Origin: Mortierella sp. BCC40632
Taxonomy: Eukaryota; Mortierellomycota; Mortierellomycetes; Mortierellales; Mortierellaceae
Length of the DNA: 64,000 bases
Direction of reading: 5' to 3'
Assembly (NCBI GenBank): GCA_011634665.1
Contig: WAEK01000003.1
Location: 3,421,501 to 3,485,500, forward strand
The position numbers and the translations under genes are program-made. The notes under the pieces are model-generated. The model saw only the letters and a program-made list of their open reading frames with translations, was not told the origin of the DNA and ran no database searches. Shown one piece after another: positions 47,644 through 59,800 of this stretch (its first letter is position 1; every line of letters begins with the position of its first letter).

Positions 47644-47946
47644 ATGGCGACACTCGAACGTCGGTTGCCACTGGAGAGTGACCAGGATGTGCAGGAGCCT
47701 AATGGCGAGCAAGTGCCGAGCTGTCTCAGGAGATACCTACCTTGGGCCTTGGAACAACACAAAAAAGAGCATGTCTCGTTTACTTCCTTTGTCGAGAAGT
47801 TCAAGTTGTTGGACTTGCCAGATGCGCAGGCGACATTCGAGGCCTTGATCAAGTCCACACAATTAAAAACTTGGCGCCAGCAATCGCTGAAGAAAGCATA
47901 CGACACCTGCAGCGTAGTATTTACGACCCCTAGTCTTCCAAGCTAG
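47644..47946 (+). CDS. Open frame of 100 codons beside the foldback element, unrecognised
   Basis: Starts M-A-T-L-E-R-R and reads largely helical, charged sequence (for example Y-L-P-W-A-L-E-Q-H-K-K-E-H) to a stop, followed within about 40 bases by an AATAAA-like signal (near 47978). No family is recognised. It could be a small transposon-related protein or chance. Confidence 0.25.
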   Translation: MATLERRLPLESDQDVQEPNGEQVPSCLRRYLPWALEQHKKEHVSFTSFVEKFKLLDLPDAQATFEALIKSTQLKTWRQQSLKKAYDTCSVVFTTPSLPS

Positions 47947-48627
47947 GGGATATAAAAGTAGCCTTCCCCCCCCTGTAATAAAGTCAGCTTTCTTTCTTTA
48001 AACTTCCTGCCCATTTGCTTTCGCAATTGCCGCCTGTCGCTGTCCTCAAGGTATTGACCGAGCCAAAACCCCGATCAAGATCATGATCTACCATCTTTTC
48101 ACTCTCCCAAACTAAATCAGCTACCTTCTACAGCCACCCCGAACAGATTTGCAGTATTGCTTCCTCGATTCCTTTTGTAGAAAAGGTAGGAACCAAGAGC
48201 CATCTCCAATTAACGGTGCTGAACCCAGCTTTAAGCATGAGACTCGGTGAAAAGTGGAAGATCGGACGAAGAATGCTCCTGACTGGCAATCCTTCGATAG
48301 CCATTCAGCCAAGTTTCCTTCTGGTCAACATGCGAGGACTTCACGGACCCATCCTAGTTTGATCCGCCACCGGATCAATGCCTCAAGATCCCTTTATTGA
48401 TAGCTCCTTTTTATCTACTTGTCATATCCTCATAGAATAGCAAGAATTTGAGACTGTCCCCTCATAGTTGTCGCTGTTCCCTCTCCTGTAGTTGTCCCCA
48501 CCTACCATCGTAAGTCATAGCGCCCCTTCCCTGTGACCTAGTAATATCATGAGGAGAGAAAAGAGTAGATATTTATTAGAGGTATCAATCCTTAGATCCT
48601 ACACGGCACACCTTCACAAAGCACAAT
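47947..48627. other. Intergenic, nothing supported
   Basis: No gene, repeat or RNA that I can support in this stretch. Confidence 0.5.
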
Positions 48628-50523
48628 ATGCATGAATATTGGACAAACCGCATACTCAGCAAAGAGCGGCTTAAGACAAAGACTAACTTTGATATTGTGG
48701 CCACGAAGACTGCACGAATTGTGCAAAATGCAAGCCTACGTGAGACATCAAGGGCTGCGGAGTTGTCGGATGACAACCATCAGAATCACTTGGAGTGTTC
48801 TGCGCAATCAAAGCGAGAGGTGAAGCAAGGTGATACTACTTTTTCAGGAATTCCCTCATTGCCAATTTGAATGTTAGTTTTTGAAGACTTAATCTGTGCC
48901 TCTCTCATACATACTTAGGCCAATCTTCCAAGAGCAACAACAAACGGGCTAGAGCTGGAGACATGACAAACACGGACATTAACGGAGATGTGATCACAGT
49001 CAGCAATCCTCGCGAGACAGTGGCCGATTCCGGAGATGGTGCTGGTAGCGCAGGACCTGCGACTGAGCCACGACCGTACTTTCATCCGCAGTCAGCACGA
49101 CGTATCAATCTCGTCATATTGGAATTCGACGTTGGCGCTGCCTTCAGACTGTTGCAGGAGGAAGCGGCCCCCTTCATTAACAATGAAGACCACAAAGTGT
49201 CGTTTAAGACATTCCATAAGATGCTGTAAGGTCTTTAATGACGAGCTTTGTGGCCCTGAGAACACATGTCTACCAGTTTGTGGGAATTCTAGTCACCAAC
49301 ACCGCTCTATATTATGGAAATAGGTCGGCGAACTCGATATGGGATACCTCGGAGCGCTTGCCGGGAATGTCAACTGACGTACATCGCTGTATCTTGTCGC
49401 AAATCAAACCTCCAGTGATTCGTCTTCCGACCGAGAAAATACAACTGATTCTGCACCTTTCCCACGAGCTGGCAACAACAGGTGGCATACGATCCCGTGC
49501 TCTTGAGACGGAGGAAGACGAAGACCTACTTCACCTGTTCAAGGATCTGTATGTGCTCTTTTTCTGCAACGTGAAGTCATGCTCTTATCGCGTACGGTTT
49601 TGTTCACTCATACTCTTATATTTTTTATAGTTCCAAGCCCCTTCCGCGTATCGCACTCCATGCCATGGTGGACAATGAGGACACCTACAGCCACGGGGCC
49701 TTTCACTCCCTTATGTCGCTTCTCTTTCCTTCATCGGGTTCGGACTTGCACCTCTCTTGGGCCAACCGTCCATCCCAAGGCTCTCGAGAGCGGCGGGGGG
49801 ATGCAAACAAACCGGATTGCACGATTATGAAGGAGAAGTTTGATTTGGCTTTTGCAGAAATTAAGACTCCTAAAGACGATCGGTGCATGCGTTTGTACAT
49901 TCAAGATAAGTGGGCGCTGACATCCTTGGGGAAGGATACGATTGACTTGCACTTGCGCGAGCAGCGTTCTATCACGTCCATATTCTGCCTGCAGGTGTTT
50001 GGTAAGCAAGAAAGAGTCCAACTTGACCTTGGATCAAGCTCTTGTCTCGCCTTATCTTTCTTTGACAAACTTTATTGATACCATCAACTTACTTTATGCC
50101 TTCAGGATATCAGCTTGCGGCTTATGAGCTTCGCTTTCAATCTGGCATCTACTTGTGGATTGAAATAGGAGTTGGGTACCTGCCACGCGATAAGAACGAC
50201 ACCCACTGCTTAATCCGCTGCATGGAACTTCTCAGCTCCGTCAAGGTATTTCATTGCTCAATGAGTGTCCGCGGTAATCGTAACCTGTAGTTCAAATTGT
50301 CTAAATCTTATTTTGACTTGTTTCCTGACAGACGCTCATGGACGCTCTTCCGGTCTGCCAGTACGACTGCACGCCACCTCAGCGAGATCCAGATCATCTG
50401 CTTCCAGAAGAGCTCCGACCACAGCCAACCAACATCTCCCCATCCATTCGACAGTTCTTTGGTCGCAATGTCAAGTCGAACGCAAACGCACGAAGGTCAA
50501 GCGCAGGCACACTCTCCAATTGA
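48628..50523 (+). CDS. Six-exon protein with a PD-(D/E)XK nuclease-like signature and QxxxY motif
   Basis: Exons 48628-48829, 48919-49225, 49324-49548, 49631-50001, 50106-50245 and 50332-50523 join in phase to 478 aa with GT-AG introns of 82-104 nt. An apparent stop after exon 2 is removed by the GTAAGG donor at 49226. A basic K-R-A-R-A segment sits near residue 75. In exon 4, K-P-D (Asp307) is followed 14 residues later by F-A-E-I-K (Glu321, Lys323): the PD-x(n)-ExK metal site. Exon 5 opens with Y-Q-L-A-A-Y (Gln371, Tyr375), like the QxxxY motif of RecB-type nucleases. The surrounding region has the alternating hydrophobic strands expected for that fold. I do not recognise a named family; similar lineage-specific multi-exon proteins occur in Mucoromycota as I recall them. 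The activity is inferred from motifs only. The first exon may not be the true start. Confidence 0.65.
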
Positions 50524-51284
50524 TGTCACTGCTTGTTCCGCCCACACCACATCTTTCCTGTTCGCACATGCAATGTTATTTAGCGTAGTGCACTGTTATC
50601 AACATGAAATGAGTACATAATTTAGTGAACAAGGACGACGATTGCACCCTCATCGCACCCTCAAAATATTGTAATAGAAATAGTTCTTTTCGCGCCAAGG
50701 AGAACACTGTCCTTCGATGAATGAAAGTATAAGGAAATATGGTGAAGGAAGAAACATACAAGTGAACAAATCTGTACTTGAGAAGAGTGTAGGGATGGAA
50801 GTGGATGTGAGGCGAGAGAATAACAGAACCGAATACCACACGGGTTATTATTTCTTTGGACACTTCGCTCATACTTTGTAGACTTGGTGAAAGAGTTGCA
50901 TGGTGGATGAATGGTTTTCTCGATGCCGCTTTCTTTTAGCTGGCTATCGCTCGTGCGTTAAAGGCTGTTCCCATTGCAGCTTACATACAATGAAGATGCA
51001 AAATCATTGCTGTCAGGGTGACGATATCGGCCACGCTAATAAAGTTCTGCAGGAGAAACTATTGTTTTGATGGCTCCTTGCACGAGAGAGAACTATGCTG
51101 AAAAAAAAAAAAAAAAAACCACAAAACTTGGGTGTGCTCCAGCACGGGCTGTTAAATTAGAACATCGACAACAACAAAAGCGCAACAACAGCACAACAAC
51201 AGCACCACAGTAGCACAGAGCCCGTGATCCAGCATCAATTAAATGAAGGACTAACCTACCGTCCTTCATGCCACTTTATTAAGT
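50524..51284. other. Intergenic, hAT-like subterminal sequence at the right end
   Basis: No gene. A17 near 51101-51117. CACGGGCT near 51145 and AGCCCGTG near 51221 form a short inverted pair that may belong to the end of the adjacent hAT element. Confidence 0.4.
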
Positions 51285-51499
51285 GTAAAAACCATGCTGG
51301 GGGGAGTACTTTTCAAAACTACTGGTAAAAATGATGTCGCGAAATGGGCTCTCACTTAGTCTGGCCTTGCGTGATGACAGAACTCGCCCCAACTTACTGA
51401 ACAATCTCTCGAACTCGGAGGTTGTCGCCTGTATACTCAGGTAAACCTTTGCAATACGTGCAAGATCCCTGAGGCGCTCGTGAACCTGGCTGAGTCTCC
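51285..51499 (-). pseudogene. hAT transposase C-terminal dimerisation domain, fragment
   Basis: On the minus strand the sequence reads I-A-K-V-Y-L-S-I-Q-A-T-T-S-E-F-E-R-L-F-S followed by S-S-R-K-A-R-L-S, the typical hAT dimerisation region. The coding sequence is broken at 51499/52517 by a LINE insertion and resumes with Q-E-F-W-R-L-S. The rest of the transposase is not recognisable, so this is a dead fragment. Confidence 0.85.
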
Positions 51500-52496
51500 G
51501 TGCAGGGTCTGCGAGGAGGAAACTGAGACGATGGAGCACATCTGGGAATGCAGGGACACAAAGGAGGAGCAGGAGGAAGGGTAGCGAGAGGCCGTGAAGG
51601 CCGTGAAGGAGAGTGGAAAGAGGAAGTGGAAGAGAGAGTGCAAGGTGTGGTTGGAGGAAGCGAGGGACGCTAGGAGGAACGGTGGTTCACCCAAGAGGAA
51701 AAAACCAACGTTCACGGAGAAGAGTGAAGGGGATCTTTGGGACTCCTTGGAGGGGATCTTTGAAGGTTGAAGAGATCAGACCCAGGGAGTTTGAACAGAG
51801 ATCGAGGCACAGGAGGAATACAGAGCCGCAACACACAATCATGGAGGCATATCAGGGAATGGTACCTGAAGTGATGATAACAAGCTGGAAGAGAATGCAC
51901 AGGACGACAAGACCGATAGCGAAGGATATGGCGACTCGATTTATCGAAGCCATTGAGGAATTTGGACGCATGCAGATCTGGGGACAGAGGTGTACAGCCA
52001 CAGTGGACTGGGAAAAGACGAAAGGAATCACTGCGGTGAGCAAACGCGCCGGGAGACGCAATGGTGACGGGAGACACCAACCTAGCCACGGTGATTTCTC
52101 AGACTTGAACAGTCCACAGCGGTCGAAGCCCGACCTCAGAGAGGCGTACAGAGAGGCGGATGAAACGGTTCTGAAGTATGTGCAGGGAAAGACTAAGCTG
52201 AATGTGATGGAGCGGCTAGGAAGCTGGAAAAAAGTGTTGACAATGGACGTCGGCTAAAAGACGACGAATGAGCGCAACAGGCCACGTAGGGGGTGGGCGG
52301 ACCATACTCGACCCATTCATGCGATGTGAGTGATGCCGAAGAGTATATGGACACTGTAGACTAGTTTCTGTAGTATCCATTTGCGAGATTCCTTCTCGTT
52401 TAAGGTCCAAGTGACAACAGGGCGGCTCCGGCCGCCCTGGTATACCATAAACTCTGCATGCCCACATGGGGTCCTTGTTAACAAAAAAAAAAAAAA
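51500..52496 (+). mobile_element. 5'-truncated LINE (non-LTR retrotransposon) 3' end with poly(A) tail
   Basis: The plus strand begins with the C-terminal zinc knuckle of a LINE reverse transcriptase (C-R-V-C...E-T-M-E-H-I-W-E-C). After a frame change it continues with the C-terminal part of the second ORF (about 51840-52257), then has a 3' untranslated region and an A14 tail ending at 52496. A perfect 20-bp direct repeat flanks it (51480-51499 and 52497-52516), a target-site duplication that falls inside hAT coding sequence. Truncation at the 5' end and frame breaks make it inactive. Confidence 0.88.
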
Positions 52497-52693
52497 GTGA
52501 ACCTGGCTGAGTCTCCAAAACTCCTGAGGGATATCTATTAATTACTTACGTAGCCTGAAACAGCCTAAAAAGATATCGATGCCTAAAGGAAATCCCATTA
52601 AGGTTATCTTTCTTTATCGACCCTCCGTCCTCCTTGAGATGAGTGGGCCGATGCTCCTCGGAAAATGGGTTCGATCCATCCATTCAAATATAG

Positions 52694-52808
52694 TTTTTTT
52701 TTTTTCCTGCACATCCCAAAAGGTATCGCAGACCCGAGAGGGGCTCCTTTCACCGAGTAGTCGTCGGGTCCTCTCAACCATCTCTAGTCGGTTACTTAGA
52801 ACCAACTG
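52694..52808. repeat. Dispersed repeat, copy 1
   Basis: About 115 bases (CCTGCACATCCCAAAA..., ...AGAACCAACT) recur in inverse orientation at 61470-61578 with roughly 80% identity by eye. Confidence 0.7.
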
Positions 52809-53153
52809 GAGGGTCCCTACTCATACTTCGCTTCTGCTTCGCTCTGGTTCTCTATGCGTCGGCATGCTTTCTTGACCGTGAATCTAATGCCTTGGCTTGG
52901 CGCTATATACTGTAACCATCAATAGAGGGCCTGTGCGGGCCGGCTTTTAAATACCTGCAATGACCAAAAAAAAACTCTTCAAAGGGCTTATTTGATCCCA
53001 TTGATGTTGTTGTGGGCAAGAGCTAGCTCTGAGAAAACGGACAGCCCAGCCCTTCGGAGATGATTGCAACAGAAAAGACGACCAAGAAAGTGCAAGCAAG
53101 TCTGCTTTATTAAAGTATGTATTGAGGTGGGCAAAGCGGAGTGGCAGAGTAAG

Positions 53154-53673
53154 ACGGGTTGCGTCTATCTGTCTGCATTGCAATAACTGTAAGAGGAGAT
53201 ACCATCGCGACGAGATGGCCGCGGCCAACATATGCAATATTGTAAGGGACCGCCCAAGTACTTACAGCCTGTAAGAGCCGATGGCTCATTTCCTTGGCAG
53301 GATGGTAGCAGCAGAGGCGGCAGTGGCAGTAATGGTGGCAGTGGCGGTAGTGGTGGCGATGGAAGAGCAGCAACTTCAAAGCGTAGGGCAGCAGAAGCGA
53401 CCGCGAGGCAGAAGAAGATGTGACATACTCCAGTTGATTTGTCCGAACGGTGTCTCCACGTCCACGTCCACCACCGACCAGGTTGGGACATCCTCTGCCA
53501 CCACTCCCACCAAGCGCAAGGCCATGGTCCAAGGAAAGGGCTGCGCTTCAAAGAAAACAGTCTCAGAAGGTTCACTACGAGGCTCAGTACTCACTCCCAC
53601 CGATGACATGAACGTCGTCACCACTATTGGTGGCGAGAGCGTCCTAGTGCCAGTCACCACGTCGCGACACTGA
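53154..53673 (+). pseudogene. Fanzor C-terminal relic (RuvC-III motif and low-complexity tail)
   Basis: The plus strand reads L-H-C-N-N-C-K-R-R-Y-H-R-D-E-M-A-A-A-N near 53190-53240, the C-x2-C zinc-finger half followed by the H-R-D-x-M-A-A-x-N RuvC-III motif of fungal Fanzor nucleases. After a frame change, Y-L-Q-P-V-R-A-D-G-S-F-P-W follows, then a Gly/Ser-rich part and a Ser/Thr-rich tail (the frame 53281-53673). Upstream RuvC-I is not visible. It faces the MULE transposase tail to tail and could be former cargo of that element. Confidence 0.6.
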
Positions 53674-53844
53674 GTCTGAAAACCATGTAGATTGCTTCGG
53701 TGGCGTAAATAGGTCCTTTGGGTGGGGGACAATGGGCGCGATAATTCCTTCTGTTTCTAGTGGCGCAATAAAGTTCTTTCAATTCTAAGGCCTCTATTCG
53801 CGGTCAATTGACACAAGGGCTAAACTCATTTGACACGTCTTTAT

Positions 53845-56800
53845 TCACTGGCATCTTCGACCAGCACCACTCTCATTGAGGCCTTTGACCTGAAGATATG
53901 TGTTGTGGAGTACAGCTATTGTCTCTTGGAGGTACTGCAGAGTGCACTTTCTTCTTTTTTTTGCCAGCAGGGCTTGATGAATCTTTTCTAAGAGTCTCAT
54001 CAGCTGTGCTTCGGATTCTTCAAATACTCTTGCGTTCTCTGCCTCTCTGGCTACTCTTGAGGCTTCCATCTTCTCAGCCCTCTGCTTCTGGAGCAAAAGA
54101 AGTAGTTGTGGAGAGAGCATCTTCTCCAAATCCAAAGATGAGTCGAGTGTGTTGTCGCCATTGTCCGTTCCTGCCGAGAGGGTCCCTGCTGGTTCACCTT
54201 CATAGCTGACCTCTACTTCGTGGTACAGTCTTGACACAAGGTACATGTGCTTACAGGGCTCCTTGTGACGAACGTAGTCGTTGCAAGTGCAAGAAAATAT
54301 ACATGAAAAATTTGACTTCGCACTGACATGATGCGATTCGCCAGAATCAGAGAATGAGCGAACCACAAACTGTGGAGAGCAAATTAGTTAAAACAGAAAC
54401 CATACAAACACAAGTAATATCATTTTTTCAAACACGACATACCCTTTTTTCTTGAAAAACTTCGGTAACCATGTCTTTCGCATCAATAAATGGTATCACC
54501 ATCGCTTTTTCTTTCCTTTCTGCGGCCGACTCGGAAAGTGTAATGGGTTGTAACCCGCGGCTAATCTTATAGTACGAGGTTCTAAAGTCAATGTCGACAG
54601 ATCCTTGAAGTAAAAACACCAGGTCATCTGGGCGTAAGTCCCTCGCAAATCCCAAGTACTGCCTCTTGAAGGTTTTGTGCCAGCTTTCAACTAAGTTATT
54701 TGTGTTGATATGCTGGTTGTTCTAAAATTGCAGACAGCCATTAAAGTTAGTTGCAAGCAACTTACAAAAAAGCAGGTGTCAGTGAAGGGTTGTCTCTCAC
54801 CTCTCTGTGGAAGAGGGCCCATTTCGTTATTCTGTTTGGTTGCATCCATGTCTTAATGTAGGCGATCAGCTTCTTGGCGCGTGGGAATGCCACTTGAAAC
54901 TTCCTCCATGCTTCTTGGAGCTCAGTCTCGGAGTCGGCTTTCCGAATTGCATTCAATGCGGGACGCATCCTGACGCTATCTTCATCCTGATGAAATGTAC
55001 AGGCCACAAGGGCATTGTCTATGGTCAGTTATCCCTTAAACCGTAAGGTTTGGTAGGCAAATTTGCCGATTTAAAAAAATAATAATGAGTGGTTAGATTC
55101 CATTGAGCGAGCACAAAATACAGGGTATGTTTGTTTCAAACAAGAAATACTTACTGAAACAGGATAAATAATGTCGAGTTCCACACTCGACTTTGGCTTC
55201 CCATTGTTCCTATTGACTTCGGCGCAAGAACCATGGCCACTCCATCTTCGACAGCCAGTGGTGAACCGCCATTGCCATGTTTTGCCCACCATTCACGTCG
55301 CGGTTGCGTGCTGACTCATGCTTGGCTTCTGTGTTGGCTCCCGCTGCACTGGCTCTACTGGACTTGACGTTATGACACTCTGCCTTGCAAATTATCGATC
55401 TCTTGTTCTCCTCCGTGCTGTCGCCACAGAGACAACATCGCTGCGATGTGTTGTACTCGTCAACCAGACACACAAAAATACCCATCCCTAGTGCCTATTA
55501 GGCAGCAGTATCATATTAAAATCATAGTCTTGAAAAAAAAAAAATCCTTTTGTCCTACGCCTTTACTTACATCTGGCACAGTCTCTCCAGCACGAGATAC
55601 GTTCCACTCGTTCCACCATTAAATGGCTTAAACACTCCGTCTCCAATGGCAAGAATGACCTGTCGCTTGGATGGCAGACTGGGCTTTGGCAGGGGTTCTT
55701 GCATCTCCTCTGCTGTCTCCAGATTGGCGATGCTAACAGCCGTCTGCAGAATATGTGAAAGGCGCTGGTCTATCTCTGATCGATGTCTTTGCTGCTTTTT
55801 TGGTACTTGAGGATCTTGTAGGACATGGATCCGTAGAATGCTCCAAGCAACCCATCAGCACCAAGTTTCGACCGGACATGCTCCTCACTGTTCTTGGAGA
55901 GTTGTCGCAGTCGTGACTCTTCTGGAACCTTGCCAGGGTCCTCAACGGTTACTGGAACAATCGCTTGCTCTGCTGTATTGATATCATCCGTCTCCTTGGC
56001 AAGCTGCATCAGGTGCCTGATCCACTTTGTGTGCCTGTTGTACGTTCCCCTGGACAAGTGGTGATTTGAAGCCCGGTCGGGTCGGGCGCTATCAACTATC
56101 ACCGCTGTGATGAGCTCGGCAATCCCAGGGTCAACCCCAATCACCACACAGCTTTTTCCCGACAAGCCTGTCAACTGTCTCCTTATTTTTGAAGAGCTCG
56201 GTGACATACGGGATAGAATTCCGACCACCGTTGAGGGGTGTGCAAGAGATTTGCTGGCTTTTGGACATGGGGTAGTACTGCCTGTCGCCTCTGCATCGCC
56301 TTTAGGACTCTGAACCTTTTTGGTCTTGGGATCCAGTGCGCGATAGGCAAGTAACCGGAGCTGATATCCGTCTGTTACGATTGTTCCACGCAAACAATGT
56401 TTGTGGTGTGGGTGTAGCTGCGGGTGTTCGGTATTGGCTGATTTTACATCTAGATTGCCCATCTGATGACATTTCGCTGCCTTCAGTGCAGTGATCCATT
56501 TTTTGCCTTTCCGACAAAACCGACTCTTCAGCTCTCCATAGCTCCTCTTGGCCGCAGTCCCCTCAGGTTGTTCAGTATTGCTCTTCCCTCGCCCAGGCAA
56601 TTGTTTGGCTGCCTCTTCAAGCTCCTCTTCCGCTGTAGCAACCGCCAAGCCAAAAGAGTCAAACAGTCCCGGAAGCTGGGATGTCGATGGTCTCCCAACA
56701 CAGGTTGTTCTGTCATAGTTGGTCTTTTGTCTTCCTCCGACAAAGAGCCTGTAGCAGATCTCGCCTGGATGATCTGAAGCCCTCTTTGCCGCCTCAGCCT

Positions 56801-59800
56801 GAGTGGAGACTCCCAGCAGTTCTTTGATTATCCTTTGTTTTGCTTCGTTGACACGGTCCTGTCGAAAGATTGCGCGGACAAGATACTGCTCGGGGACTGT
56901 AAGGAAGGCTGTCGTGTCTCGAACAGCAGGGGCCAATTTCATCCGCTCCAGAGCTGGTAGTTGGAGGTTGAGAATCGTGAAGACCTCGGCCTGGCTGTAC
57001 GCTTTCGACACTCCACTTTCCTCCACTGCTGCCAACATAGCTGCGCCCTCTGTCGATTGGGCCCATGTCGGGTTTCTTTGGCGTACCTATAAAAGATTGG
57101 CATTATTAAGATATGTTGAAATGCTGGACAATTCAAACTCTCAACATGGAAAGGTTCATGCTACTTACTCTGCTGATCAACTCTGGGACAAACTCGACAA
57201 ATGTCTTGCGCAATAATTTGTGAAGACTCTGCCCCGACCCTTCAAAGAAGCAGTGGGGTACTTGGCCCTGAAGGTGCGACTGAAATTGTTGTCGCTGCTG
57301 ATCAAAATCAGTCCCGGCTCTCTCGGCAAAGTCGCTGACCACTTCCTTGGCGAGGTTCATGCCTGGTGTCCCTCGCTTTGTCTTGTCACCGCAGTAGAGG
57401 TAAATTATAAGTTGTCGACAAAAAAAATCCTCTGTGTCTACCGTCTGTAACCTTTTTTCGATCCTCTACTTGATTGTCCCTTGCAGAATACATGTTTGCG
57501 ACTGTCCTGGCAATGAACCATTGGATGACATAGAGTGCAAGTTTAGTGGCCTCTGAGTTGCACTTTTGCTATCGCTAGCAGTGTGTCACCAATGTACTGT
57601 GCGGCTGCTCTGCGTTCTGTTTCTGATATAGAAGGAAGCCGTTCTTTGAGAACTGATTCTACTCGCCACTGGATTGGATCGCGCTTCTGGGTGATACAGT
57701 CAGATGTTGAGTTTAATACTTGGTCAATCAGGTTACCGGGCGATACTCTATTAGATGCTCCTGCTTCCGACTTGCTTTCTGCTCCCAGGGCCGTTTGAAC
57801 AGCAAGTCTTGTAGCCTTTTTGCCCTCTTCAGCTTTCCGCGTCGTCGTTTTGTTAAAGGCTCCAGTGGGGTCCTTGCCTCACTTGCTTCGATCGTTGTCA
57901 GAGAATTCGCATCTTGTTCGTTTCTGTCATTCTCATCGGTTGGCGCTTCTCGCTTTACAGCCCTAGTGAGAAAGATGGGTTAATCTTGCCCTTTTTTTTT
58001 TTTTTTTTTTTTTCCTTAACCCAAGCTGCAACCTATATTGAAAACTTGCCTTTTGAGGAGCCGCTTATCGTGAACTGGCTGCTTGTCTCAGAAGAACACT
58101 CCCGTTGTGGATTTTTAGATGTACTGGTCTCGACTCCCGAACGAGCTGTGCGCCAATTGTCAGTCTCGCCTTGACCAACAGCTGGCTCAGAGATCTCTTC
58201 TTCCTCTTCTTCCTTTCTCGGAAAGTTGTCAATCATTCCCATACCACGAGGCTGGGTGATTTTGAGAGTCGGGACATTTCGTTCCTTGGTCATATGTCTT
58301 GTAGCACCGCTCTCGGCCTGGATTCGCATGGCGTTTTCATTCCGCTGTTCATCAGCACGCCGAAACGAGAACGAAGGTCTTGACAACGCTTGCGCTGCCA
58401 CTATGCCTATACAAGTTTGAAAAAAAAAAAAAAAAAGAGTTGATCATTAAAATAATGTCCCCTGTCATCAACTGGCTGCAGGCTTTGGAGAAGATTCAGT
58501 CCTACCCTGCGTCACTGCTTTCTCTTTTTAATCCTAGTGTTGAGCTTGCGAAGCTCCTCGGGGAATTTCTTGGCTGCACTCAACAACTGGTCCGATAGGC
58601 AAAGTATCTCTGAGGGCGTCGAGGGAGGCACTAGTGGTGTCTCCTCTGCGTGGATGAAAATTTTGGTCGCATCGTCAAACTGGCTTGGATCCACTTCAAG
58701 AGCTTTGGCATACCCTGCTAACAGCGCTTGCACCGTCCTTTGACCTGCAGGCAATCGATCCCATAGTCCAACAAGAATTTTCTGGTTCTTGTTGATGCCA
58801 TACCCCCTTGACATTTTCGCAATAGTCGTTCCCCGAGGTGATCGCCACTGCTTGCCATACCACAAAGTCCGGAACCCTCAGTTGTCCCAGGGCCTCGTCG
58901 TTGATCGTGTACAGCCAGAATGTGGACTTGATAGCGCGGTCTTGACTGATCAAATGAATGTTGGGGGTAAAGAGCATATCGCTATCGACTGTCGCTACAT
59001 AGATCCGTTGTCTAGACCCCAATGCTTCGCGCCTAATGCAGTTATCGGTCTCGCCAGAGCAAACATGAGCGCGGTGGCCAAGAGCCACGAGGTCATTGGC
59101 AACCTTGACCCGCATGCCCATATCGATCCGTATTGAACACTTCCAGGAAGCCATCATGTTCACAAATGCCCGGAGTAGGCGTCGGCGCAAGTTGCGTGCT
59201 GAGCGATCCCCACCATCAGGATACTCCTGGTTTGGTTGAATTGCTGCGTTGAATGCGGACAGAGAGCTGGAACATTGCTCACGACTATCCACTTCATTTT
59301 GCGATCGATGTTTCCTGGCGACGACCTTTTCAGCGATAGGGAGTCCGTCGATGTGGATAATCGCGTCATTGGAAAAGCTGAGTTTGAGTTTCTTGCTTAT
59401 TGCTTTGGCGATCCAGTCGGGCTCTTCGTCTGGCTCCTTGCCCCTGGAAGCCAGGCGCAGCAATTTCTTCTGGAACCAAAAAGAATGGCAAGGAGATAGG
59501 ATAAATAGAGTGCAAAGAGGTCGACGTGGACAGAAGGAAGCTCTTTCGGATCTACTGCAGACCGTAGGATACCAGCTTTTGCAATAGTCTTCCAAGCTTG
59601 TTTGACTGTCATTTTTTAATGGCTTTGTAGGCTAGTTGGGTGAATGTGAGAGGGGAGAAGTGCAAACAAAGAAAAAAAAGGAGATTTTTGTTATTTTCAA
59701 CAGCCCAAATGCTCGTGGATGTGGGAAAAAGGACTATTTTGGGGGGGGGGGGAAAGGACTATTTTGAAAAAGGACTCTTCTGAAAAAAAAAAAAAGGACT

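Noticed and set aside
48120..48312. Minus-strand frame with an I-G-D-G segment that resembles the Fanzor G-D-G-x-F motif
   Set aside because: No other Fanzor motif in the frame or nearby; one four-residue match is not enough.
49227..49229. Apparent stop that would make the PD-(D/E)XK gene a pseudogene
   Set aside because: It lies in a 98-nt intron with a GTAAGG donor (49226) and an ATAG acceptor (49323) that restores the frame exactly.
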